A DNA stretch of 20,170 nt from Candidatus Omnitrophota bacterium. GTDB lineage: Bacteria; Omnitrophota; Gorgyraeia; Gygaellales; Profunditerraquicolaceae. The position numbers and the translations under genes are program-made. The stretch spans positions 1 to 20,170 of the forward strand of contig JAFGUY010000075.1 of assembly GCA_016938245.1 (NCBI GenBank), in the 5' to 3' direction. Below the pieces are notes generated by a model. The model was not told the origin of the DNA. It ran no database searches and was given only the letters and a program-made list of their open reading frames with translations. The number at the start of each line of letters is the position of its first letter. The first letter of the stretch is position 1. Below, piece after piece: positions 18,701 through 20,170 of this stretch.

Positions 18701-20170
18701 GATAGAATCTCTTAAAAGAGGAAGATGTTTCTCTAAACGCTGCTCGTCAATAAGTTCGATATAATAACCAACTATTCCCCAGGCATACTCTGCAGCAAGG
18801 TCTTTTTTATCAAGGACACCTTTCACAAAATCAAGTATTTCTTCAAGGAGCTGGACAAGCAAATCCTTGCTACCACTTTTTGATTTAGCATAGGAGGTAT
18901 AAAAATTATCCGGATCACAACCAAGGAGAAGGCAATTCTTAAACAGCATGGTCAGGATGTCTTTCTCATAGTTGGGCTCAAGGAGGACTACCGCCCTCTC
19001 ATTCTTGGAAAGGTTGGGCTTGAGAAAAGGTTCGCCTAAACCAATACAGATATCAATACTGCGCTGGATATTCCAGTATGCCTGGATCTTGTCGGCATCA
19101 TGGAAGATTATTGCCTCTTCTGTCTGGGGGGCCCTTTCCTTAAGGTTACGGTGAGTAAGAACGATATGTATAATTTCTTTTATAATCCTGCCGCCGAACA
19201 CTCCCTCTAAAATCCTTACTGCCAGGTTTGCGCTGTCCTCATGATGGTTATTAAGTGTCCCTGCAGAGTATCTTACCCTTGTAACGATTAAATGCTCCTC
19301 CGACGCAACATTAGATATATCATGTAGTAAGGCAGCATAAAGAATGGCTCTTAAGTTAATATTCTCATTGCTGCCTCTCCCCAGAAACAGATCTAAAACC
19401 GTATTAAAATCCTCTAAGGAATGCCTGAAACCATGCCTTATCTTATCCTCAAGATACGCCTGTGAATGATCCTGGGGAACATTCCTCTTTATCCTTCTTA
19501 TAATCATCATGATTATTCTTATATATTCATCAGAAGGCTCTCCTAATCTCTCTAATTTTTTTATGATTTCATACAGAATATCGCGGTTTGAAGAAATTAT
19601 TGAAGTAACTGTCCTTGGCCTCCTTGACCAAAAATCTTTAGCTTGAGCGGCCAGGCCTTTTATCTCTGTCGGCTGTGATTCATGGACATAAACAGAGTCC
19701 ACTATTAGGAAACTATCTGTATCTTCTGAGGTAAACCTATAAGAAATAATCCAATTAACTTCACCTTCCGGGGTCAGGCCGCGGGCAACAGGATTCACCA
19801 AGGCAAGGGCCCTTATCCATATTTCTCTTAGTGCAGGCGGTCCACGGTAGCCCATTGAACCCTCAATCCATTCCAGATTGATATTATAGAGCCCCCTGGC
19901 TACTTTCAGGAAATTCGTGCCGACCCCATGTATGGGCAATGTAAGGATACCTGCGATATATTGGCTTATAGGGGTTATGGGGTGGGAAGATCGCTGGGTA
20001 GAGCTCTCGACTACTAAATCTAAAACACCCATTAACCTATCGGTTGCCTTGTCCAAAGGAGTAAGCCCCCCTGCAATCCCCCTAACCGCCACCAGCGTTG
20101 CATCATCATAACTTGGCCAAGTACAATAACCATTAACTACTCCCAGAACATCGTAAAGTTTATCTATCGA
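3800..20170 (-). CDS. giant multidomain membrane protein, 5' end outside the window (at least 5,456 residues)
   Basis: One uninterrupted frame runs from the right edge to TAG at 3800-3802. The GTG at 20092 is not a credible start: no SD precedes it, the frame is open for 26 more codons to the edge, and no in-frame ATG lies there. Residues below count from that GTG. The chain holds an HD-like domain, two HE..E..G..HQEA modules, eight beta repeats, a sigma-70-like block, three Rossmann methyltransferase-like domains (TrmB-, unclassified and CheR-like), a transglutaminase-like domain, a GNAT-like domain, a uridine-kinase-like P-loop domain, eight or nine membrane segments, a coiled coil, HEAT repeats, an alpha/beta-hydrolase-like domain and an Asn/Pro/Tyr/Gln-rich tail. 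Each is described separately. The membrane block splits it into an enzyme-like N-terminal part and a scaffold-like C-terminal part, presumably on opposite sides or both flanking the inner membrane. Giant genes are known in Omnitrophota and some are tied to host contact; that role here is inference. The PD40 gene follows 11 bases downstream. Confidence 0.9.
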   Translation of the reverse strand, partial: SIDKLYDVLGVVNGYCTWPSYDDATLVAVRGIAGGLTPLDKATDRLMGVLDLVVESSTQRSSHPITPISQYIAGILTLPIHGVGTNFLKVARGLYNINLEWIEGSMGYRGPPALREIWIRALALVNPVARGLTPEGEVNWIISYRFTSEDTDSFLIVDSVYVHESQPTEIKGLAAQAKDFWSRRPRTVTSIISSNRDILYEIIKKLERLGEPSDEYIRIIMMIIRRIKRNVPQDHSQAYLEDKIRHGFRHSLEDFNTVLDLFLGRGSNENINLRAILYAALLHDISNVASEEHLIVTRVRYSAGTLNNHHEDSANLAVRILEGVFGGRIIKEIIHIVLTHRNLKERAPQTEEAIIFHDADKIQAYWNIQRSIDICIGLGEPFLKPNLSKNERAVVLLEPNYEKDILTMLFKNCLLLGCDPDNFYTSYAKSKSGSKDLLVQLLEEILDFVKGVLDKKDLAAEYAWGIVGYYIELIDEQRLEKHLPLLRDSIPQRYLELIYRQPGTIKAKNERIVAYRMRFNLINFAMNCGISAGELNNALGGRNAYHVEAGELEEVISGLLAQKYDNGPYPGGLDGKTTVPSKGARKNFYKYLAKSLKSLRPDMALTEIELVRETVSGKAADVSTIPAKIAILEGLASRAPPFGRTAESFAFQVVIDDILRHEIAELETGSHQEACQRSRAYFGQHPLKLPEFLTAAEEFGIILDGNYRNFLLLNKDSSVAALRNTVSKIIDVRLLPKRLSAADFSRIDCAIIKGVATNKDGSLEIGARMWARFTKHPLEEVELIVRNGVVISVRFLGDNTVFDFPLIIDNAAGEITDSFVKLNRQGLEKLEDVTIKKFYLSRKGRLELGGRSWVKLSNYQSAEVEVEIKNGAVSRVYIVKDKKWFTLAYVWDNQSDSFVRTFSSLRAYELAALENATIKQIYLDAQGNLSLGGRQWLTLKSYPCAQAEVDIKNGIVTNVRVIDGGNTVAEVFLSLAYDNPTGKLIDSFMEITRQRFSKFSDVTIKNFRLDKSGILQVGGRVWGRFTDYPGQEVEIKVRDGVVTEIIFSDGHTEKFKLIYKGGKLVDSFFQLMAGSKLKSLDGVVIKEVYLNNSGCLSMGGRIWVEVSQYPNEKVEVEIEGGKVIRIILIDKDENIELSQVLDGEGNVKPIFHRRIFQKTLPEDGSIQIRLNIKGALALAGKSYFTLSAYPRAKIEIIIEKGIFVKARFICDKDGLPVFDNYGKQLELDLRFPVRQQINAKVPGALGAEPDVRKLVIVDYDGLLPKNELIKRLGYAIVRGIKLDKKGHLVTGRKMWALFKDYPDEKVEITVRNGIVISVKFLSTGKIIEFCLVYDTDGRLLDSFYNRITPKRLKEWGNVKVSNFVLDNKGGLTIGGKNWATFSRFPGAITELTITGGVVAAVKFIRDRDDNPILDKFKDPLEFDLGRNIPEQYAKKMPEQEKQLSAEELLMIIKREFREKLSAELCRKGVAEIVAGRVITLVLGLSNREDITKQIQLNFVRCGYFTHSNLKRLKTRFFWTEDTIFSFASKVAENAVALKENGYSLIQISWIIGKGYSAEAFFELQEKYGVGRAKMNQIIRLANHERELKAIRKKLDNKESNIAAFKTCLKAQGISDELTEKLSKLFIKGLTGKLNRGLALENFVKNGFLTARQIEVIEEAQDYSPKMFNLRFKPEVFAEKLKQALDAFYNGDEELGKFTATQAELLIYRGYNFEVVKKIVHTYNLPKTVVWDLIWTNSDPYPFFERSLTEIGRFTRETGLPEWFIRANFGRPSIINNLAEIKDKAEKLSERTGLTLYETLGLIRSYTDFEEEAAKLQAVSKEHNIPISLVYRFFVRHGLTIEDVDKAIVVLADNYQGFYLKIKRRREEIAALINAIKLGIDQVDTGRNEDLVKITAIYVEVKKLMQQIDSYRYAGIYKFFAENMGGYYSRIQQAVFAGYKSGRSQDIIDIRAGIDVLQDKIRQDFRNFQRGHLNILRKKRLIILNRINEEAKLSLRSKLFTIFKEAGFNYQWSDKEIERFLKTLIMRLFAAYSKARERIIGPEFDVAKFKEYEDSLVRWISAEVRALDKMELNPSLITNIVTKGFTAQMIIEWANEFPELWVKETERINKIKLASIFAVHDPERFILVNYGPTKRYFEQAKSDLLSSEELYKAKDYSHVNLGIEDEEKLLYIIRYCRMHPEVENGGHLVERAVHLLLNNYYWFIRMLSRKYGSYLKGGHYDDLFQEGVIVFYEAVDNYKFSYKKGLIFKKHLYYRIINFYSKYVGKEKSSFYPSGIISKINKLRKLLAEFGIDYEKFSQQDVERITQAMKVRPKTARHYLEIMNLMDVTSMDAPIGKDEGSDFTLNDKIASADPTPEEELIAREEEGFLNGNLAKILALLDDDVERLIIKNMVLEDWDVEKMRRYLKAELDIDLTEDKLLRLETMALEKMKLLLVRNDIVTQTPSGRVILNDVDCEEGRCQHPAAGKGFFGNLGADQIQDIGQAIDTGKVKKNEIFEIASGFYGETDVPVKFYCIEGAIAWAPPVFVHARLRNGILEVSFSQKAHDLFSKTFTKKELSLIYRAVAIHEYEEVINGKTHQEAQDAHRQFLKGHILLGRKLVDIMREVKDSPDNIDPFVEESNTALDWQEIFGDENRIHVEIGFGAGDNLIRQAKDNPDVNFIGIELNQEYIDYLGQTYSWQDIFEGLKIISEDIRDSRNWLTEIWEPMHLVNSWYADDTTRIKPNNLIQYRELGVDTIQSKMGVLYWFTGHNTLIKMKVPFMCQQNGYAHFEIDKGMAKKFGQQGGYAIIGPMGIRLRGFDSDEHQEVIDSPVTTIVDKKTGEITETIENPGLSREEFLEKISAALSSEQMLPECLSEDVDMRFIQNIDGIFELTEKIWLRFAYWTKYLMLIKGKNKELLGAGNKTGIYAGSGADASSFFLATDCQTGVFIQNNPFDIVSGGKLKREGYWREYLWSKVFQGNRSGDEFWGWATCDDKSKPYRPWGSLLLLELGAMGAENIRPVTDKGVLREVIFDWAYSGEKAVTRRIICITADIYDNDNYPHQLTGFLGKGIDVYFEKAQNGPYFIRNEKIADLVKGCLNPGGLVIVSVALIEEGRDPEGGFILRLPDEHAPWPSDQLEPAGFRMAKSHSSGCRIGSSAADNLIGLIENRYLIKDNCGGYGRVLGIWQKTDSAFSDLKERLTHFIDGKAMGYLHRLLRESFPASYPYVCGAVNYIAACLISEEFNIPFGTADAHRLEVETGFIRDLDPNHYHNFIVMYLGGKKVLLIDACYYAIADGDTKLLIAEYSPQTLEELGIEEFDAYLESEIKIYLSRFDTKQRDYLEERMEDIARTGRVLEADPPVFTLIADRGNVEAARRGSYIWGDDGSRIRIEKIIARVKLANAAKPDRGQDAQITIAPLLRTDKDAFQLSEFLASGIETAESLERVWRIFLSEPKGKVCGGYKALSVNPDTNKEQIEGIIFFLSYPSLAGDYLGIVGLESRPEDRGKDKKFRGIPEEPLGKVVEESLKAGFEGRVFLKCGTITDSGRNFAHKVSMTRYNGWGFHSQEAAFEYLSWLKGDGDERISKDQEKKYRRLVGRIVLAEDSNAQGLLKGLLKEEQRDGIGQTEPVSLDRIDIDPLIRELFILQGITQVPVHTKKIFSRAPIFTPLQACAELIPMVEELLGAKSRVVIRIGGRRGAGKSSFAQMLSLKLGIKGISNIVISLDDGPLTVKEIKEGVSRESQRYSVVIVDGVYSHFGKDICNLEEEIIPFVGDINIHCEAEELERLNRRSDELKDAMLITKVHRYTTDVERRTADLIVDTTSGKASLEPIEKLIELARSYTGMDIQDTYGFQRIFWQFNIEPRVFLEEISNEEGRVREEKDAEVRKLFDEIASRLNVIASQGTRLRRHPKQLEKLIEDVLPRLIIRKKANGDSSIQIVVIGSSTGEEMGTIFTEIAAAFEMNQDGWGKLSDWDITFKGIDVNRRNIAQAKRNLFNDGELEDDEARSGPGYKNHVRDYLGRYREQIDQGGVLQLMHGSIYTDEALAELDSADVIFYNNVANMLTSEAQEKVSSYLEALKDTAAIFTTSGNIHSAYQKGSFGSFRGFSLDGDGYLFVPAEFNQGIPQAKRTGAYGVLGGLGILGSQQTDFFELFGFSPPGWGIITAAAVLIVAAFFIIRHFREKSDILLKVKKEQRKTLLLNIFYEDILNIKSLLNRLIHVILPLSVSLGSFYILALSFTTKFGNFSSVAACLAATGILVSLPSFVDNIKRILERRPSSFSLGTGKGVNELTVQKRLALAKLAEQYYLRQYKKIKPSLFSAIKKIFSLRGLALMAGGGTTTFFLFSSTDWTVLSFGALFTAFVPYLFSVTYYFFCSYTERYRFRSMCIGEYLAEGGLKDKLAGELAQIKPEPEFLLPLKGSWNKFTLRFPVVAGTASLLLVKMQVVFWGSVIASAILPFLGIGFVNSSLFEEILPFCELIKWDSGITVISNTMNMLNNLGFAFTAGDIIRLAIIALGLGILSIGSQLKNTKLNFWVPFKTFAKSWVNLVHLWLIVAIIGVLTPWNLLHAAQPPGINLSQTMHYVLGGQEDVATWQKANLLYRQMQFDPASVLQMETGEDEAELLLERFKAEEVVKLTDEIRNDPNLSAFERKQIEELDSELKTAKEQLKDNYESSLQEDQDEVDKLIEKFEKKYNRFGGRYSRGLRSFYAKEYVKAYQKAYKEAFEKYKKQLSGVQKKRAEEFRKIYGGQLRELSKKEIKPEYPDKPQVRQFSIFLLGQKDTPRAKEVISRYLDDRDNDVRTMALIYSSKNSDKKPAVSLANLSFEKGGLAQYAAILNMSDSHLPGTTDFFFNNLNNARRPEIRAASLTALAGRIKEKYVKDALLWALDDPAPQVQIAAIEAVTPWVDPKKVEPLLIGDNVPVRQAAIMSISSRLGDAPGNLDLVSRYLDDIRPEIRTTTLDALGPWTAKFPELKQPFMDIARDAGQSIELRQDAMLYLSQVNVPEVKNLFVDNLDNDDWQLRQAATLGLGNFKGPEIPKLLAPKVEDPAWQVRQVAAVALGGFEQPQAIRSLEPLLRDSNLEVRRASVLPLAASLNDFPELKQPLVDRYEDRFEDEWIRSVALTSLQGVGYSAEEPYFGGIESPKKAIVVFVNGLYPLPSGRSTSENWTDNLKIKQDYERLKKLGLIIEYEFKWSGNLKDYPKALEDFKSYAINIYKKARLSNINSVTFVDFSAGNSLAYEGINNFNNLNKIDYLKADRDKIQINIINTGSPAFESSKRYSVMTDNTGGQHKNFVGFLDPIAWLSAASPNSELILGTHTLGDYFENKKVRLLTLSYITGWDIPMGYSRISSGNFSDPYIHGSFRIQQTNLKYLSGARTTITNTWTRYQDTNRQFSFPNSNMNQFNNINFRSPVFQVPKFTPPSFNYNSYNLNYNYNNYIQRYNSTPRYQPLPKISPIPKLQQPPQLYQPPPRPLTGP
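3803..4060 (-). repeat. low-complexity Asn/Pro/Tyr/Gln tail of the giant protein (residues 5345-5430)
   Basis: The last 86 residues are almost only Asn, Pro, Tyr, Gln, Phe and Ser, first Asn/Phe-rich, then Asn/Tyr-rich, then Pro/Gln-rich. Lys and Arg are the only charged residues. It is likely disordered and may lie at the cell surface or mediate sticking; no sorting motif is seen. Confidence 0.7.
4088..4810 (-). other. alpha/beta-hydrolase-like C-terminal domain of the giant protein (about residues 5095-5335)
   Basis: A strand IVVFVNGLYPL with Asn5106-Gly5107 sits where hydrolases have an HG oxyanion turn. The nucleophile elbow is VDFSAGNSLAYEG with Ser5186, so the first Gly of GxSxG is replaced by Asp. 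It is followed by INIINTGSPAF, and by Asp5252 in GFLDPIAW and His5271 in GTHTLGDYF (or His5313) as possible triad partners. The layout resembles lipase-type esterases. The domain is AT-rich compared with the HEAT repeats before it. Confidence 0.5.
4844..5920 (-). other. HEAT-repeat solenoid of the giant protein (about residues 4725-5083)
   Basis: About nine or ten HEAT repeats are visible by their second-helix signatures: DNDVRTMALIYS, PEIRAASLTALAG, PQVQIAAIEAV, VPVRQAAIMSI, PEIRTTTLDALG, ELRQDAMLYLS, WQLRQAATLGLG, WQVRQVAAVALGGF and LEVRRASVLPLA. HEAT solenoids of this PBS-lyase-like kind bind proteins or other ligands. The GC content here is high, up to about 62% at 5041-5100. Confidence 0.8.
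5933..6400 (-). other. charged coiled coil of the giant protein (about residues 4565-4720)
   Basis: Immediately after the last membrane segment comes a long run rich in Glu, Lys, Gln and Leu with heptad-like spacing (for example QIEELDSELKTAKEQLK). It is followed by a Lys/Tyr-rich helix (KEYVKAYQKAYKEAFEKYK). It probably forms a stalk or oligomerises the protein beside the membrane. Confidence 0.6.
6512..7765 (-). other. membrane block of the giant protein, eight or nine segments (about residues 4110-4527)
   Basis: Strongly hydrophobic stretches begin with GIITAAAVLIVAAFFII after Trp4113 and end with LWLIVAIIGVLTPW just after Trp4497. Others include a pair around IHVILPLSVSLGSFYILAL, VAACLAATGILV, FGALFTAFVPYLFSVTYYFF, VVFWGSVIASAILPFLGIGF and RLAIIALGLGILSIG. 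Basic residues flank several of them. No transporter family is recognised. The block may simply anchor the protein. Confidence 0.75.
7943..8590 (-). other. CheR-like SAM-methyltransferase domain in the giant protein (about residues 3835-4050)
   Basis: VVIGSSTGEEMGTIF (Gly3895 to Glu3901) matches the CheR motif xxAGCSTGEExYS. The next strand, ITFKGIDVNRRNIAQAKRNLF, matches ItGtDID...L..A. A later segment, ADVIFYNNVANMLTSEAQ with Asn4010-Asn4011, corresponds to the CheR stretch usually read as CRNVLIYF. The SAM pocket looks kept. CheR methylates chemoreceptor glutamates; no receptor is present here. Confidence 0.6.
8768..9181 (-). other. uridine-kinase/phosphoribulokinase-like P-loop domain in the giant protein (about residues 3638-3775)
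   Basis: Walker A is GRRGAGKS at 3648-3655, with Lys3654 and Ser3655. The second conserved strand is SVVIVDGVYS with Asp3704, resembling the vivEGvy strand of uridine kinase and phosphoribulokinase. A basic stretch (RLNRRSDEL) could form the lid, followed by KVHRYTTDVERRTADLIVDT. Nucleotide binding is likely; the phosphorylated substrate is unknown. Confidence 0.65.
9503..10000 (-). other. GNAT-like domain with altered acetyl-CoA loop in the giant protein (about residues 3365-3530)
   Basis: The pattern fits a GNAT fold: a strand around IEGIIFFLSYP (Glu3430), a strand GIVGLESRPEDRG, the expected pyrophosphate loop, a helix LGKVVEESLKAGF, a strand GRVFLKC, and a late YNGWGF near Gly3515, like the usual YxKxGF. 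The loop that should read RGxGxG/A is RGIPEEP from Arg3465. Loss of its glycines makes acetyl-CoA binding doubtful. Confidence 0.45.
10298..10645 (-). other. transglutaminase-like cysteine domain in the giant protein (about residues 3150-3265)
   Basis: Cys3182 opens a helix (YVCGAVNYIAACLI), His3225 lies in HYHNFIVMYLGGKK, and Asp3241 follows 16 residues later in VLLIDACYY. This Cys, His-strand, Asp-strand order and spacing match the transglutaminase/papain-like core used for protein cross-linking or peptide cleavage. All three residues are present. His3223 is an alternative to His3225. Confidence 0.5.
10898..11485 (-). other. second Rossmann methyltransferase-like domain in the giant protein (about residues 2870-3065)
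   Basis: A glycine-rich loop IYAGSGADASSF (Gly2883, Gly2885) is followed far downstream by an acid-containing strand ITADIYDND and by LVKGCLNPGGLVIVSVAL with Pro3054-Gly3055-Gly3056, typical of the late strand of SAM methyltransferases. An insertion rich in Trp and Gly separates the halves. Family and substrate are not identifiable. Confidence 0.45.
11978..12310 (-). other. TrmB-like SAM-methyltransferase domain in the giant protein (about residues 2595-2705)
   Basis: Motif I is VEIGFGAGDNL from Val2611, followed by QAKDNPDVNFIGIELN with Glu2637 as the expected ribose-binding acid. This pairing is the signature of tRNA (guanine-N7) methyltransferase TrmB. The later PDPW..KRH stretch of true TrmB is missing; its place is taken by HLVNSWYADDTTR. 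SAM binding is plausible, while tRNA methylation is unlikely without that motif. Confidence 0.6.
12398..12505 (-). other. HE..E..G..HQEA module, copy 2, in the giant protein (about residues 2530-2565)
   Basis: His2540-Glu2541 begins HEYEEVINGKTHQEA, followed by QDAHRQF with His2558. It matches copy 1 at residue 635, with one extra residue between Gly and HQEA. The flanks are not clearly alike: copy 1 leads into the beta repeats and copy 2 into the TrmB-like domain. A metal-binding or protease-like role is only a possibility. Confidence 0.45.
12869..13615 (-). other. sigma-70-like domain block inside the giant protein (about residues 2160-2408)
   Basis: The order matches a sigma-70 factor. 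Region 2 contains DDLFQEGVIVFYEAVDNYKF from Asp2194, followed by the KKGLIFKKHLYYRIINFYSK helix. Region 3 holds an ISKINKL helix, an ERITQAMKV stretch, and a VTSMDAPIG..EG.DFTLNDKI segment that mimics the usual SLDxPIGxDEDSxLxDxI. Region 4 runs from about 2345 (LLDDDVERLII) to MALEKMKLLL at 2398-2407. The tryptophan pair of region 2.4 is Tyr2226-Tyr2227. The region 4 recognition helix, normally ReRvRQIE, reads EDKLLRLE, losing most basic contacts. So the fold is probably present, but ordinary promoter recognition is doubtful. A free sigma factor is about 250-300 residues; here it is internal. Confidence 0.7.
13613..15874 (-). other. long helical region of the giant protein (about residues 1407-2160)
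   Basis: About 750 residues rich in Lys, Glu, Leu and Ile, without an assignable enzyme family. A short motif recurs irregularly: Gly-[Tyr/Phe/Leu], usually followed by Ser or Thr, then a helix with Ile or Val. Its Gly lies at about 1476, 1515, 1528, 1620, 1683, 1811 and 2057. These look like helix-turn-helix hairpins or a degenerate alpha-repeat leading into the sigma-like block. No function is assigned. Confidence 0.4.
15875..17923 (-). repeat. eight tandem beta-rich repeats (about 83 residues each) in the giant protein
   Basis: Eight degenerate copies start at residues 724, 807, 890, 976, 1057, 1139, 1248 and 1332, ending near 1406. Each follows the same pattern: IKxFxLDxxGxL, then GGRxW, a YP pair, VEVxIxNGVV, a hydrophobic strand, an acidic YDxxGxL, DSF, and a linker with xxLxxL. 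The sixth copy is about 25 residues longer, through an insertion before the seventh, and has GKSYF in place of GGRxW. The period of roughly 83 residues is also visible in the DNA as spacings near 249 bases, but the DNA copies are diverged, so the array is old. I do not recognise the fold; alternating strands suggest a beta-sandwich or solenoid used as spacer or binding surface. Confidence 0.8.
18107..18211 (-). other. HE..E..G..HQEA module, copy 1, in the giant protein (about residues 628-662)
   Basis: The segment centred on His635-Glu636 reads HEIAELETGSHQEA and continues with QRSRAYF. It recurs in altered form near residue 2540 (HEYEEVINGKTHQEA ... HRQF). Conserved between copies are the His-Glu pair, a Glu three residues later, a Gly, and HQEA. 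The His-Glu-His pattern could bind a metal ion, but it is not the classic HExxH zincin motif. I know no named family for it. Confidence 0.45.
19073..19450 (-). other. HD phosphohydrolase-like domain of the giant protein (about residues 215-340)
   Basis: The spacing of metal ligands fits the HD superfamily: His220/His224 in HGFRHSLED, the His257-Asp258 pair in ALLHDIS, His283/His284 in HHEDSANLA, and His331-Asp332/Asp334 in HDADKI. The superfamily includes nucleotide and cyclic-nucleotide phosphohydrolases. The substrate cannot be read from the sequence. All expected ligands appear present, so this is one of the domains most likely to be active. The 200 residues before it and the 290 after it are not assigned. 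Confidence 0.65.

Noticed and set aside
20090..20092. GTG as the start codon of the giant gene
   Set aside because: The same frame is open for 26 further codons to the window edge, no SD precedes the GTG, and it lies mid-frame. It is an artefact of where the window ends.
3800..20092. Giant gene as a polymorphic or contact-dependent toxin with the PD40 gene as its immunity protein
   Set aside because: No known toxin domain, RHS/YD repeats, filamentous haemagglutinin repeats or secretion signal can be seen. The pairing is kept only as a weak inference in the cassette finding.

Overview
The window is almost entirely minus-strand coding DNA, dominated by one open reading frame that runs from a TAG stop at 3800 to the right edge at 20170 without a stop. 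That is at least 5,456 codons, or roughly 600 kDa of protein. The real start lies outside the window: the GTG at 20092 has no Shine-Dalgarno (SD) sequence, and the frame stays open for 26 more codons upstream of it. A giant multi-domain gene, moderate GC, lipoproteins and tandem PilZ genes fit a bacterium of the Omnitrophota (OP3) type, a lineage known for giant genes. This assignment is inferred from gene content, not from a marker gene. TAG, TGA and TAA all act as ordinary stops, so the standard code is used.

The giant protein reads in order (residue 1 = GTG at 20092): an HD phosphohydrolase-like domain (about 215-340); a short HE..E..G..HQEA module (about 628-662); eight tandem beta-rich repeats of about 83 residues (724-1406); a long helical region (1407-2160); a sigma-70-like block with regions 2, 3 and 4 (2160-2408); a second HE..E..G..HQEA module (2530-2565); a TrmB-like Rossmann domain (2595-2705); a second methyltransferase-like Rossmann domain (2870-3065); a transglutaminase-like domain with a Cys-His-Asp set (3150-3265); a GNAT-like domain (3365-3530); a uridine-kinase-like P-loop domain (3638-3775); a CheR-like methyltransferase domain (3835-4050); eight or nine membrane segments (4110-4527); a charged coiled coil (4565-4720); HEAT repeats (4725-5083); an alpha/beta-hydrolase-like domain (5095-5335); and a low-complexity Asn/Pro/Tyr/Gln tail (5345-5430). 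Several catalytic or nucleic-acid-binding motifs are altered, so many domains may be scaffolds or sensors rather than standard enzymes.

Eleven bases after the giant gene comes a membrane-anchored PD40/TolB-type beta-propeller protein (2514-3788), probably in the same transcript. This gene and the last ~1 kb of the giant gene are much more AT-rich than the rest. The composition change falls at the junction between the HEAT and hydrolase domains, which suggests that the C-terminal hydrolase arrived together with the propeller gene.

Further downstream are two coupled PilZ genes (2026-2385 and 1334-2029) carrying three PilZ domains. A candidate promoter and a perfect 11-bp inverted repeat lie in front of them. 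They point to a c-di-GMP output. Next comes a family-1 solute-binding lipoprotein gene (239-1162) that lacks its C-terminal lobe. At the left edge is the 3' end of an unidentified plus-strand reading frame (1-162). No RNA gene, insertion sequence or CRISPR array was seen, and no gene-free stretch exceeds 300 bases.
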